Origin: a virus
Virus record (IMG/VR): IMGVR_UViG_3300005590_000035
Coordinates: 1-64,000 of that record
DNA: 64,000 nucleotides
Direction: 5' to 3' (one strand)
Shown: positions 7,805 through 15,637 of the stretch, piece by piece
Layout: each line of letters begins with the position of its first letter
Position numbering within the stretch: position 1 is the first letter of the stretch
Made by a program: the position numbers and the translations under genes
The notes under the pieces: generated by a model
Database searches by the model: none
What the model saw: only the letters and a program-made list of their open reading frames with translations
What the model was told of the DNA's origin: nothing

Positions 7805-8356
7805 ATGACGAACCTGAATATAGTGAACCTTGTTGCATCTGCACGATATACTGACAGCCTTGATATTATCGCTGTTGCTGAAGACCTCGGTATTGATTAT
7901 GAACCCGAACAATTTCCAGGAATGGTTTATCGCAACACCAACCCAAAGGTTTGTGTGCTACTCTTCCGTTCCGGCAAGGCAGTTGCCACCGGTGCCAAAT
8001 CATACGAGCAAGCAAAGATAGCCCTTCGCACACTTTATGATAAGTTAGCCGCACTCAATTATAATCTTTGGACTTACACGGATGACATTATTTTGCAGAA
8101 CCTTGTGATTACTCATGATGTAGGAGCCACACTAAATCTTCCATATCTTTCAGTTGCACTTCCAATGGAACGCACAGAATATGAACCGGAGCAGTTCCCC
8201 GGATTGATTTACCGATTAGAGGACCCATCAGCAGTTTGCCTTGTGTTTTCATCCGGTAAGTGTGTTATCACAGGTTGTAAATCCACCGATGACGCTTTGA
8301 AAGCCTCCAAGAATCTAACTAAAGATGTTAAAGAACACACCAAATACCAGTCTTGA
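7805..8356 (+). CDS. tbp: TATA-binding protein (TBP)
   Basis: A 183-residue protein with the two-repeat TBP saddle. Repeat 1 has 'YEPEQFPGMVYR' and 'VLLFRSGKAVATGAKS'; repeat 2 has 'YEPEQFPGLIYR' and 'LVFSSGKCVITGCKS'. Length and spacing match cellular archaeal TBPs. It would bind promoter DNA and recruit TFB and host RNA polymerase. No TFB is visible in the window. ATG 7805 is preferred over GTG 7799 because it is 30 nt from the box. The following PolD gene starts inside its stop codon. A TBP in a virus-like genome suggests control of transcription from the variant boxes found throughout the window. Confidence 0.95.
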   Translation: MTNLNIVNLVASARYTDSLDIIAVAEDLGIDYEPEQFPGMVYRNTNPKVCVLLFRSGKAVATGAKSYEQAKIALRTLYDKLAALNYNLWTYTDDIILQNLVITHDVGATLNLPYLSVALPMERTEYEPEQFPGLIYRLEDPSAVCLVFSSGKCVITGCKSTDDALKASKNLTKDVKEHTKYQS

Positions 8357-9693
8357 AGGTGGTTAGTATCGGTAGTAAAAGAATATCATGGCAGACGCAC
8401 GGCCCTCGCCGTGTGGACGGTGATATACCCAATCCGGCTAATTCATGGAAAGCGAAAGCGTGGGATTACTCCACTTCCATAGATGCAGGGATTCCAGTTG
8501 GCGAAACTGAACAACATGGATTGCTCAAAGATATTGTCGGACTATTTCATAATCGTTATGGGAAACTAAAGAAAATCCTTGAAGCAGAAACAGGCGTTAA
8601 AGTAACCGGCAACCTTACTGAAGTAAAACAGAATTGGAGCGACTATACGAAACGAGTCGCCACCGTGATTGGAATTGTTGCTGATGTTCGCCGAACTAAA
8701 TCGGGCGGACGCATGGTTGAGTTAGAAGATATGACTAATGAAACCCTTACTGTATTCGTGGCGAAAGAAGACCCAGCCGCCGGAACTTTGTTACCGGATG
8801 ATGTAATAGGTGTTAGCGGAACCTTCAATAGAGATGGCACAATGTTTTGGACTAACCGAGTTCAATATCCCGACATCCTCAAAACCAACATAAATAAAGG
8901 TGGCTCGGATTATGACCCCGTTTCTATTGCCTTCATTTCCGATATTCACATTGGAAGTAAATACTTCATGGAAACTGAATGGGACAAGATGATGAAGTGG
9001 TTGAATAGTGATGATGAAACGGCTCACAATATCAAATATCTTGTAATTGCCGGAGATGCGGTGGACGGCATAGGTGTCTATCCCGGTCAAGAAAATAACC
9101 TCGCAATAGATGATGTGTATGACCAGTATGAGTATTTGGCAAGGAAACTTGATATGCTACCCGACCACATTACACCGATTCTAAGTCCCGGAAATCACGA
9201 TGCAGTTCGTCCCGCAGAACCTCAACCGATGTTGGAACCTTTGATTCGTCAAAGATTTAATTCCACAATTCATTCCGGCAATCCCGGCCACATCAACCTT
9301 TCCGGCATTGATGTGCTCACCTATCACGGTAAGGGGATTGATGACATGGTTCCGAGAATGGCTCATGTGACATATCAAAAGCCAGCCGAAGCCATGAAGG
9401 AAATGTTGAAGAAAAGACACCTTGCCCCTATGTGGGGTGAACGCAACGCCCTCTCACCCGAAGAAGAAGACCAAATGGTAATTGAAACTGTTCCGGACTT
9501 ATTTGTAACCGGCCATACTCACGCCCACCAAATGGAATGGTATCGTGGAGTTCCTCTTGTGGTGTCCTCAACTTTCCAAAATGAAACAGGTTTCATGAAA
9601 ATGTTAGGTTACAAGCCCAAAAAAGGATTCCTTTCAGTCTATAACATTCAAAATAGAGAAATGCGAGTTATCGCTTTTGACGGGAACCCTTAA
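8353..9693 (+). CDS. polB: PolD small subunit (DP1)
   Basis: A 446-residue protein with an OB-fold region (about residues 100-175) and a calcineurin-like phosphoesterase domain. The nuclease motifs are all present: 'SDIHIGSKYF' near 196, 'GDAVDGIGVYPGQ' near 233, 'SPGNHDA' and 'VTGHTHAHQ'. This is the order in the Mre11-like 3'-5' proofreading subunit of archaeal DNA polymerase D. It appears catalytically intact but lacks the long N-terminal extension of many cellular DP1 proteins. It starts with TTG inside the TBP stop (TTGA). The large subunit DP2 is not in the window; it may lie elsewhere in the element, or this subunit may partner with host DP2. Confidence 0.93.
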   Translation: MKVVSIGSKRISWQTHGPRRVDGDIPNPANSWKAKAWDYSTSIDAGIPVGETEQHGLLKDIVGLFHNRYGKLKKILEAETGVKVTGNLTEVKQNWSDYTKRVATVIGIVADVRRTKSGGRMVELEDMTNETLTVFVAKEDPAAGTLLPDDVIGVSGTFNRDGTMFWTNRVQYPDILKTNINKGGSDYDPVSIAFISDIHIGSKYFMETEWDKMMKWLNSDDETAHNIKYLVIAGDAVDGIGVYPGQENNLAIDDVYDQYEYLARKLDMLPDHITPILSPGNHDAVRPAEPQPMLEPLIRQRFNSTIHSGNPGHINLSGIDVLTYHGKGIDDMVPRMAHVTYQKPAEAMKEMLKKRHLAPMWGERNALSPEEEDQMVIETVPDLFVTGHTHAHQMEWYRGVPLVVSSTFQNETGFMKMLGYKPKKGFLSVYNIQNREMRVIAFDGNP

Positions 9694-9699
9694 ATGGCT
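9690..9699 (+). promoter_or_regulatory. TATA-like box TTAAATGGCT
   Basis: It overlaps the DP1 stop and lies 29 nt before ATG 9719. Confidence 0.6.
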
Positions 9700-9718
9700 G
9701 AAACACATCGGGATTGTT

Positions 9719-9952
9719 ATGTTCAGCCGAAGAACCCTGCACGACTTAGTTAGACCATTTTTTGGACTGGTCCTCTTACAACCTGTTGTAATAATGTGGT
9801 TTATATTTATGTCCGATGATTGGCAATCCGATTACATGAGCCTCGGTTGGCCTCTTCAATTAATATGCACTATCTGGATGGTTCCCTGCTACTCTTGGTA
9901 TGAACGCCATGTCTTAACAGAAGATGATGCCCGAATCATTCATTTGGACTGA
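9719..9952 (+). CDS. Two-helix membrane protein
   Basis: A 77-residue protein from ATG 9719, placed by the upstream box. Two hydrophobic helices are clear: 'FGLVLLQPVVIMWFIFM' and 'WPLQLICTIWMVPCYSW'. A short acidic C terminus follows. No family recognised. Confidence 0.65.
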   Translation: MFSRRTLHDLVRPFFGLVLLQPVVIMWFIFMSDDWQSDYMSLGWPLQLICTIWMVPCYSWYERHVLTEDDARIIHLD

Positions 9953-9964
9953 ATAGGCAATCTC

Positions 9965-9974
9965 TTAAGTATCA
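9965..9974 (+). promoter_or_regulatory. TATA-like box TTAAGTATCA
   Basis: It lies 30 nt before ATG 9995. Confidence 0.65.
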
Positions 9975-9994
9975 AGTCGCACTACAAGAACGCT

Positions 9995-10732
9995 ATGATG
10001 AACCACCGTATGGTAACTCTTCTGTTAAGTGTTTTGATGTTGGCCGCTCCTTTGGCCGGATGTTTAGACGATGCAGAAGTAATCACAACAAACGACACCA
10101 ATGATGATACATTGATGGGAAATAACACAACAACGAACGAAACCGCCGATAATAACACCGGCAATAGCACCACTATGCCCGAAAGAGGCAATAATACTTT
10201 CTCTTGTGAGGCTCTCACCTGCGGGTGTGACCCACGCCTATGTGATGAGGATAACAATACCATAGTAATGGATTGGGATAATATGACCGAGGAAGATTGG
10301 TGCAATTGGAATGGGAATGAATGGCACACATGGACTGATGAGAACAATAATACCACCGGTGCCTGTGCAGTAATTTGTTTTCCGGAACCAATAGACCGAC
10401 CTATCAGCGGAAACAACACCACAACTGAATGGTTTAGATTTTGGACTAATGGGACAAACGAAACTTTGCTTCACATCACCAATGGAGGCAGCAATTGGAC
10501 CCATGTTACAGTTACTATGAACAACATGACTTACAATATGACCTATGAAGAAGTCATGAGTTTGAACACCACAGGCATGGCCGATGGCCTTTATATGGCT
10601 AATATCACTCTTTACGAAGGAAACCAAACCGTCATGGAGATGGAAACTTGGGTCGTCTTTGATGATGGAGAGATGATTGTTGAGTATTTCTCCGATACAA
10701 CCGAAACCGAAACTGTTGATACAACAGAATAG
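9995..10732 (+). CDS. Secreted lipoprotein, Asn/Thr-rich
   Basis: A 245-residue protein with a lipoprotein signal ('MVTLLLSVLMLAAPLAGCLD', Cys near residue 24). The mature part is acidic and packed with N-glycosylation sequons (N-N-T, N-M-T, N-W-T repeatedly), a cysteine-containing segment ('CEALTCGCDPRLCDED') and a beta-rich C-terminal domain. It closely resembles host-type Poseidoniales surface lipoproteins, so it may decorate the infected cell, for example for superinfection exclusion, or have been captured from the host. No enzymatic motif is seen. Confidence 0.75.
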   Translation: MMNHRMVTLLLSVLMLAAPLAGCLDDAEVITTNDTNDDTLMGNNTTTNETADNNTGNSTTMPERGNNTFSCEALTCGCDPRLCDEDNNTIVMDWDNMTEEDWCNWNGNEWHTWTDENNNTTGACAVICFPEPIDRPISGNNTTTEWFRFWTNGTNETLLHITNGGSNWTHVTVTMNNMTYNMTYEEVMSLNTTGMADGLYMANITLYEGNQTVMEMETWVVFDDGEMIVEYFSDTTETETVDTTE

Positions 10733-10749
10733 GCTTGCAGTATAGCGTT

Positions 10750-10759
10750 TTAAGTAGTT
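10750..10759 (+). promoter_or_regulatory. TATA-like box TTAAGTAGTT
   Basis: It lies 29 nt before GTG 10779 and supports that non-ATG start. Confidence 0.65.
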
Positions 10760-10778
10760 GTGAATACTATAAATAACC

Positions 10779-11159
10779 GTGGTTGGACGGGCCAATGGTG
10801 CAGACGAAATCTTTGTAGCATTATTGATGATTGTTATTATGGCTGCTGCCACTCAATCAAACCTAATAATGAAAGTGGAAGATTCACCAATATGGCACGG
10901 GAAAATACCCTATGACTGCGCCTATTTAGAAGGAATTGTCTATGAAAAGGTTGAGTTTGACGAACCAATAAATGGTTATGATTATGGAGTAAGGGTCAAT
11001 GTTACTGTGGATAACACTACTAACTACAAAATTGGCATTACTGTGTCGGAACTCACCTATAACTTAGCGGAAGTTAATGGAACTTACGGAGGTTACACCT
11101 GTAAGATGGCAGATATTCACAACATGATTGACTCGGGAATAATATGGGTAGTCCCTTAA
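10779..11159 (+). CDS. Signal-anchored extracellular protein
   Basis: A 126-residue protein starting at GTG 10779. An N-terminal hydrophobic helix ('IFVALLMIVIMAAATQSNLI') is followed by a beta-rich domain with N-x-T sequons ('NVTVDNTTNYKIGITV') and two cysteines. It is probably exported and membrane-anchored, like the preceding lipoprotein. No family recognised. Confidence 0.6.
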   Translation: MVGRANGADEIFVALLMIVIMAAATQSNLIMKVEDSPIWHGKIPYDCAYLEGIVYEKVEFDEPINGYDYGVRVNVTVDNTTNYKIGITVSELTYNLAEVNGTYGGYTCKMADIHNMIDSGIIWVVP

Positions 11160-11170
11160 TCACCAAACAA

Positions 11171-11180
11171 TATAAATACT
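11171..11180 (+). promoter_or_regulatory. TATA box TATAAATACT
   Basis: One of the most canonical boxes in the window; it lies 30 nt before ATG 11201. Confidence 0.65.
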
Positions 11181-11200
11181 TGAACTTCCTACTCGGACCT

Positions 11201-11830
11201 ATGGGACACCAACCTTGCAGCGTTTGTAGCCGAGAGATGAATGGATTTCATTCCGGAAAGATAAGTAGCACATCAAGTGCATTAGAACCTAATTTTTGTA
11301 GTCGTTATTGTCGCCTCTATGATGAAAAGGGCTTGAAAAAGATTAATGGTGCTGAAACGCAAGGAAACTCACAATTCTCGGGATTCAATTACTGGCCGAA
11401 AATCAGTTGTAAATGCGATATGTGCAGTAAAGAGTTCAAAATCAGTTGTAATGCCGAACATAACAATCAAGTATTTTGTTCCAAAAAATGCCACAATGCG
11501 GTCAAAACTTCCAAAAGGAGAGCCATGAGAGAATATCTCGTGCTACGCATCCTTAGAACTCTCGGATGGCATAATGGAAAAGAACATGATGGCTGGATGG
11601 GCGGACGAGAGATGGCTAAGAAAATGAATCAATGGGGATATAAAGCCAATGGAGGCACAGTCGGTGGAATGATTCGGAAGTGGGTGGCGAGAGGTGTCGT
11701 GGAACAACAACCACACACTAAAGGTGGGAGTATGTATCGTCTTGCCCCAAAATACCGTGAATCACCTATTGGAAACTTGGTTTGGCAATACAACCAACCC
11801 TTTGTGCAGAAAACATTTAACAAGGTTTAA
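11201..11830 (+). CDS. Zinc-finger plus winged-helix protein
   Basis: A 209-residue protein. Two cysteine modules lie in the N-terminal half ('CSVCSREM'...'FCSRYCRLYD' and 'CKCDMCSKEF'...'FCSKKCHNA'), each of treble-clef or MYM/TRASH-like style. A winged-helix-like region follows (about residues 125-190: 'GREMAKKMNQWGYKANGGTV' then 'GGMIRKWVARGVVEQ'). It looks like a DNA-binding regulator. The start at 11201 is set by the box; the in-frame upstream ATG 11144 lies inside the previous gene. Confidence 0.7.
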   Translation: MGHQPCSVCSREMNGFHSGKISSTSSALEPNFCSRYCRLYDEKGLKKINGAETQGNSQFSGFNYWPKISCKCDMCSKEFKISCNAEHNNQVFCSKKCHNAVKTSKRRAMREYLVLRILRTLGWHNGKEHDGWMGGREMAKKMNQWGYKANGGTVGGMIRKWVARGVVEQQPHTKGGSMYRLAPKYRESPIGNLVWQYNQPFVQKTFNKV

Positions 11831-11835
11831 GTATG
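11826..11835 (+). promoter_or_regulatory. TATA-like box TTTAAGTATG
   Basis: It overlaps the previous stop and lies 30 nt before ATG 11856. Confidence 0.65.
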
Positions 11836-11855
11836 TTAGAGAGGCTGTAAGAATT

Positions 11856-12302
11856 ATGGGAACCTCCTATGACGAACGCATCATCAACAGTCAAGAGGGT
11901 TTTGAAGCCTCTATGAAGCACTTTCAAAAGTTCAGTAAGACACTTCGGGGTTGCACCGATGTGGACTTGATGTATGAACGAAACGGTAAGTTTCTGTTCT
12001 TAGAAGGCAAGCAAGTCAATGATAACTGGACTAAACTTGTTATGCCTTGGGCGCAATGGTTTGCCCTCAAACAATTACGAAACTTAGACCCTAAGAAAGT
12101 CAAGGTTTTTATCGTTGGTTATACTACTGACGGCACATACACATTCTTCCCAATCGGACTCGGAGTAAAAGAAGAGAAAACTATTATCTTTACCAAAGGA
12201 CACAATGATTCACACGACTTTGCAGATGAGGCGGAAATGTTAGCCTTCGTTAAGACAATAGCCGAAAAGATGGAACGCCGACCAAGCCAATATCGCCGAT
12301 AA
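11856..12302 (+). CDS. Putative PD-(D/E)XK-fold nuclease
   Basis: A 148-residue protein. The stretch 'DVDLMYERNGKFLFLEGKQV' matches the core D...E-x-K motif with a hairpin between the two strands; an upstream helix 'EASMKHFQKFSKTLRG' could carry the N-terminal acidic position. The size fits a single-domain resolvase or repair nuclease. The exact family is uncertain, and a catalytically inactive relative remains possible. Confidence 0.55.
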   Translation: MGTSYDERIINSQEGFEASMKHFQKFSKTLRGCTDVDLMYERNGKFLFLEGKQVNDNWTKLVMPWAQWFALKQLRNLDPKKVKVFIVGYTTDGTYTFFPIGLGVKEEKTIIFTKGHNDSHDFADEAEMLAFVKTIAEKMERRPSQYRR

Positions 12303-12474
12303 AAAAGCAAAGGCTTATTAGGGTGAAAATACAACAGTAAATTGCCGGGGAAACGGTGGTTGTGTAAAATCGGTTTATTTTTGTCCGATAAGCACATCTT
12401 CCTCCCACGAGGTCCGGCACGGGCGATTTCATGGCCCTCCACCGCCTCACCCTCTATTACTAAGTGCGAAGCCC
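12303..12474 (+). other. Gene-free stretch with possible RNA structure
   Basis: No convincing gene lies here, although a frame continuous with the next gene is open from 12342. A TATA-like GCTTATTAGGG (about 12312) would start a transcript near 12342. Complementary segments: GCCGG (about 12343) with CCGGC (about 12413); CGGTGG (about 12353) with CCACCG (about 12439); ATCGG with CCGAT around 12369-12389. The first two pairs would cross, forming a pseudoknot. This might be a small RNA or only the leader of the downstream gene. Confidence 0.3.
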
Positions 12475-12484
12475 TTAAATACAT
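12475..12484 (+). promoter_or_regulatory. TATA-like box TTAAATACAT
   Basis: It lies 41 nt before ATG 12516, giving a short leader that contains GGAG; ATG 12483 is too close to be the start. Confidence 0.55.
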
Positions 12485-12515
12485 GAATCCTTTCGCATCA
12501 CTTGGAGCAATAACT

Positions 12516-12962
12516 ATGTGGCCGTTCAACAACAAATCAAAACCTGTCAATACCTACACCGAAAAATCAATTCAAGAAGTCTTGAATAGTAAGGACATGG
12601 AATACTACATTACAAATGAGAATGGACTCAAGACAAACCTTCCCTTCAAAGCGTGTATCGGAACATCGGGTCAAGGCAGACTTAAGGATGCAGATTACAA
12701 ACTACTCAAAGCCCTTTTCGGACAGCCCGATACCGGTTATCAATCGGGTGATGGTAAAATCCGCAAGCATTGGACTATCAGCATTGATGGTGTCGTTTGC
12801 ACAATCTATGATTGGAAACAGGGTCGCCGTTATAGCAACACACCACTCAAATATAGCACTTGGTCTGTGGGCGGCTCAACGCCGTTATCTCGCCGACTCG
12901 TTCAAGGAGTCATTGATGCCTCGTATAGAGGTTATGCTGACAAAATCACTCGCATGGAATAA
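12516..12962 (+). CDS. Hypothetical protein, 148 aa
   Basis: Starts 'MWPFNNKSKPVNTYTEKSIQ'. It is soluble, with mixed alpha/beta character and no cysteine cluster or membrane segment. The preceding open frame from 12342 is GC-rich and unlike viral protein sequence, so it is excluded. Function unknown. Confidence 0.65.
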   Translation: MWPFNNKSKPVNTYTEKSIQEVLNSKDMEYYITNENGLKTNLPFKACIGTSGQGRLKDADYKLLKALFGQPDTGYQSGDGKIRKHWTISIDGVVCTIYDWKQGRRYSNTPLKYSTWSVGGSTPLSRRLVQGVIDASYRGYADKITRME

Positions 12963-12973
12963 AGTGCGAACAG

Positions 12974-12983
12974 TTAAGTAGGT
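12974..12983 (+). promoter_or_regulatory. TATA-like box TTAAGTAGGT
   Basis: It lies 29 nt before ATG 13003. Confidence 0.7.
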
Positions 12984-13002
12984 AATTCATTACTCGTTAA
13001 TT

Positions 13003-13215
13003 ATGCCTACGCAGATAGAACACTTGATAAAGCACTTTGAACACGAAGATTCAATTTCAAACATTGAGGCTCAAGCAGTTTATCGCATCCGTGCCTTGCC
13101 ACGCAGAATCGCCGACCTAAAAGAAAAAGGTTGGGAGTTCACCGCAGTATGGAAGACAGACCTAACGGGCCAAAGATACAAGAGATACTTCTTAGTAAGT
13201 CGCCCTACTAATTGA
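13003..13215 (+). CDS. Small HTH-domain protein
   Basis: A 70-residue phage-type helix-turn-helix protein: 'IEHLIKHFEHEDSISNIEAQ' followed by 'RALPRRIADLKEKGWEFTAV', then a short beta hairpin ('KRYFLVSR'). This arrangement is common in small phage HTH proteins of unknown target and suggests DNA binding. Confidence 0.7.
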   Translation: MPTQIEHLIKHFEHEDSISNIEAQAVYRIRALPRRIADLKEKGWEFTAVWKTDLTGQRYKRYFLVSRPTN

Positions 13216-13233
13216 AATCTAACACACCAACAC

Positions 13234-13243
13234 TTAAATAGGT
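13234..13243 (+). promoter_or_regulatory. TATA-like box TTAAATAGGT
   Basis: It lies 30 nt before ATG 13264. Confidence 0.7.
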
Positions 13244-13263
13244 GCTTGATGGGTCTTTGATAC

Positions 13264-13734
13264 ATGAAGACCATACCGAAGCAAATAATCGCTCTAATTT
13301 TAACCGGAGTTATCCTTACAGGTTGTATCGGCACACTTACAGGTGCAGATGACGATTCAGCCTCCGATGCCACGCCGGAACCACAACCCTCAACAACATG
13401 GTTTAATGAAACCTTTATCTTTGAGAATGCAATGGCAATGGGCCACATGACTACTCACGACTACAATATGACTGTCAATACAACCATGCACATGACTTGG
13501 GATATTTCATGCCGCTTTCAACAACCTTTGGTTGGAAATGCTGGATATGTTAATATCACCTTGGAACAAGGTGGGGAACCAATAGTGAGTGAGCAATATA
13601 CCTCTCTTGAAACCGAGGACTTTACACTTCATTGGAATGAATCAAACATCAGCGGAAATGACTTTACACTTGTCATCATGGCAGAAGGAAGCGACCACAC
13701 AAAACAGGTGGAATGCAAGATTACTATTTATTAG
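13264..13734 (+). CDS. Secreted lipoprotein, 156 aa
   Basis: Lipoprotein signal 'IIALILTGVILTGCIG' (Cys near residue 21), then an acidic linker and a beta-sandwich-like domain with sequons and two further cysteines. It is the second lipoprotein of host-like style in this region. It probably faces the exterior of the infected cell; no specific family recognised. Confidence 0.72.
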   Translation: MKTIPKQIIALILTGVILTGCIGTLTGADDDSASDATPEPQPSTTWFNETFIFENAMAMGHMTTHDYNMTVNTTMHMTWDISCRFQQPLVGNAGYVNITLEQGGEPIVSEQYTSLETEDFTLHWNESNISGNDFTLVIMAEGSDHTKQVECKITIY

Positions 13735-13752
13735 AAACCACTATTGAATACA

Positions 13753-13762
13753 TTTAATAGGG
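13753..13762 (+). promoter_or_regulatory. TATA-like box TTTAATAGGG
   Basis: It lies 30 nt before the Fpg start at 13783. Confidence 0.65.
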
Positions 13763-13782
13763 TGATTGACCTACTGTAAATT

Positions 13783-14664
13783 ATGCCCGAAGGACCCGAG
13801 GTTCGCCGAATTACAGACCATTTAGAACGCCACACAAAGGATGCAGTTTTGGTTTCCATAGATGAAGTGGACCCACGATACGGAACAGAAGGCCGACAAT
13901 TTAGGGGAGCCGTTCAACCCTTGATGGATGCGTTGTCTAAAAATCCATTACCTATTACAGTCAATTGTAAAGGGAAGTTTATTTATTGGTTGGTTGATAA
14001 AGATGGCGACAAGCCATTCGTCATATTCCAAACTCTTGGAATGAGTGGCACATGGCGTGAATCCACACCCAAGAAACATCACCGATTAAGTTTCGTTTTG
14101 AGAAAGACCAAGACCAAAACCATTCACTACAAGGATGCTCGTTGTTTCGGAACCTTCATCGTTCACGAGGGTCTTGAATCTCTTGAACAAAAGTTAGCCA
14201 AAGGTTTGGGACCAGATTTGTTACAAGTTCAAACACCCAGGGAACAAGTTCTAACTATCTTTAGAAAAAAGGACAAACAGAACATCACAAAAGTTTTGAT
14301 GAATCAAAAAGTGTTTGCTGGGATAGGTAACTATCTCAAGGCAGAAATCCTTCACGAGTGCAAACTTTCTCCACATTGTAAGGTTCAAGATTTGACCGAT
14401 GATGAATTATGGAACCTACATCAAGTTGCCCGCAATCACATTACCATCTCTTATAATGCCCGTGGAGCAAGTTTCCGTGATTATGTTATGCCCGATGGCA
14501 GCAAGGGAACCAAACAATACAAGTTCAAAGTCTATCAAAGAAAAGTTTGCCCGTGCGGTGAGCGTGTAACACGAGAAGAAACTCCCGACAAGAGAGCGAC
14601 ATGGTGGTGTTCTCGCTGTCAAGAAATCCCTCAACAAACGCTGGTTCAAAGCACTTTGATTTAG
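13783..14664 (+). CDS. mutM: Fpg/Nei-family DNA glycosylase
   Basis: A 293-residue protein that begins 'MPEGPEVRRITDHLERH', giving the catalytic Pro2 and Glu3. The beta-hairpin lysine region is 'VNCKGKFIYWLV' (Lys near 64), and the helix-2-turn-helix with 'NQKVFAGIGNYLKAEILHE' matches the family. The C terminus has a zinc finger ('CPCGERVTREETPDKRATWW' then 'CSRCQ'). It removes oxidised bases and nicks the AP site. A polymerase X domain and a 5'-3' exonuclease elsewhere in the window could complete base excision repair. Confidence 0.93.
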   Translation: MPEGPEVRRITDHLERHTKDAVLVSIDEVDPRYGTEGRQFRGAVQPLMDALSKNPLPITVNCKGKFIYWLVDKDGDKPFVIFQTLGMSGTWRESTPKKHHRLSFVLRKTKTKTIHYKDARCFGTFIVHEGLESLEQKLAKGLGPDLLQVQTPREQVLTIFRKKDKQNITKVLMNQKVFAGIGNYLKAEILHECKLSPHCKVQDLTDDELWNLHQVARNHITISYNARGASFRDYVMPDGSKGTKQYKFKVYQRKVCPCGERVTREETPDKRATWWCSRCQEIPQQTLVQSTLI

Positions 14665-14669
14665 AAGGC

Positions 14670-14679
14670 TTCATATAGT
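14670..14679 (+). promoter_or_regulatory. TATA-like box TTCATATAGT
   Basis: It lies 30 nt before ATG 14700. Confidence 0.6.
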
Positions 14680-14699
14680 CGGTCTAATGAAGTTATACC

Positions 14700-14885
14700 A
14701 TGCCAACAAAAGTCATCAATAACAGGATGGAAGTTATGTGTATTTGTGGCCTTTGGGGTCGGATGTCCGACTTAGGAGGCTTTGACAAAAATGGAAAACA
14801 ATTAGTATCATTCGTGTGTTCGTGTTTGGAACCTAAACCCAATTGGGAACAACCCTTTGAGGAACAATTGAGAACTGTTAAGTAA
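14700..14885 (+). CDS. 61-aa cysteine-containing protein
   Basis: Two Cys pairs, 'CICG' and 'CSC', separated by about 25 residues, may form one zinc site. The box upstream fixes ATG 14700. No family recognised. Confidence 0.6.
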   Translation: MPTKVINNRMEVMCICGLWGRMSDLGGFDKNGKQLVSFVCSCLEPKPNWEQPFEEQLRTVK

Positions 14886-14887
14886 TA
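14878..14887 (+). promoter_or_regulatory. TATA-like box TTAAGTAATA
   Basis: It lies 30 nt before ATG 14908. Confidence 0.65.
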
Positions 14888-14907
14888 ATAACCCATCACA
14901 ATACTTC

Positions 14908-15609
14908 ATGGTGAAGTCCAAAGAAGATTTGCCCTTTTGGGACAAGTATGTGGATATTAAGGAGAATCCCGAACATTTCGGAATCCCCGAAGCCCACATT
15001 TCAAGGATGCACCAATTGAAAGAAGAAGGCTTTACACCCACTATCATTTATGATATTGGAAGTGCCGTAGGTCATTGGAAGGTCGCTATGGAGGATGTGT
15101 GGCCCGAGGCCCGCACATTTCTCTTTGAGGCGAATGAAGACATGGCTCCATTTTACGACCATTACCATTGGGAAGATTACCACATCGGCCTTCTTAGTGA
15201 CACAGACCTCACCGAGCGTAACTATTACTACAACGAACAAAACATCGGAGGCAATTCATATTACAAAGAAAATACGGAGGCATATTCATCGGACACATTT
15301 AGGGTCTTGAATACAGAAACCTTGGATAAAGTAGTTGCAGATAAAGGTTGGCCACACCCTCAATTGATTAAGTTAGATGTGCAAGGAGCGGAATGTGATA
15401 TTTTGAAAGGAAGTCCCAAGGTTTTAGAAAGTGTGAAGTGGTTGGTGGTGGAACTTCAACACACGAATTATAATGAAGGAGCATTGCTGGCAGCCGACAG
15501 CATTGCACTCATCCAAAGTTTTGGATTTGAGTTAATAGATGAAATGTTTGCCTCCTCCGACCCCGGAATAGATGGAGATTATTTATTTCGTAAGAAAGAG
15601 ATGGTTTAA
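14908..15609 (+). CDS. FkbM-family methyltransferase
   Basis: A 233-residue protein with SAM-binding motif 'TIIYDIGSAVGHWKVAM', acidic strand-2 end 'FLFEANEDMAPF', and the family hallmark 'LIKLDVQGAECDILKGS'. FkbM-type enzymes O-methylate sugars and polyketides. In viruses they usually accompany glycosyltransferases, matching the GT2 gene at 16874 and the 5' cluster of this window. Confidence 0.88.
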   Translation: MVKSKEDLPFWDKYVDIKENPEHFGIPEAHISRMHQLKEEGFTPTIIYDIGSAVGHWKVAMEDVWPEARTFLFEANEDMAPFYDHYHWEDYHIGLLSDTDLTERNYYYNEQNIGGNSYYKENTEAYSSDTFRVLNTETLDKVVADKGWPHPQLIKLDVQGAECDILKGSPKVLESVKWLVVELQHTNYNEGALLAADSIALIQSFGFELIDEMFASSDPGIDGDYLFRKKEMV

Positions 15610-15615
15610 GTAGGT
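15606..15615 (+). promoter_or_regulatory. TATA-like box TTAAGTAGGT
   Basis: It overlaps the end of the methyltransferase gene and lies 32 nt before ATG 15638. Confidence 0.65.
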
Positions 15616-15637
15616 CAAAACAATTGAGTCAGATTAT

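Noticed and set aside
12119-12550. A 143-codon minus-strand frame spanning the 12.3-kb gap
   Set aside because: It runs through two plus-strand genes, has no box upstream on the minus strand, and translates to sequence without domain character.
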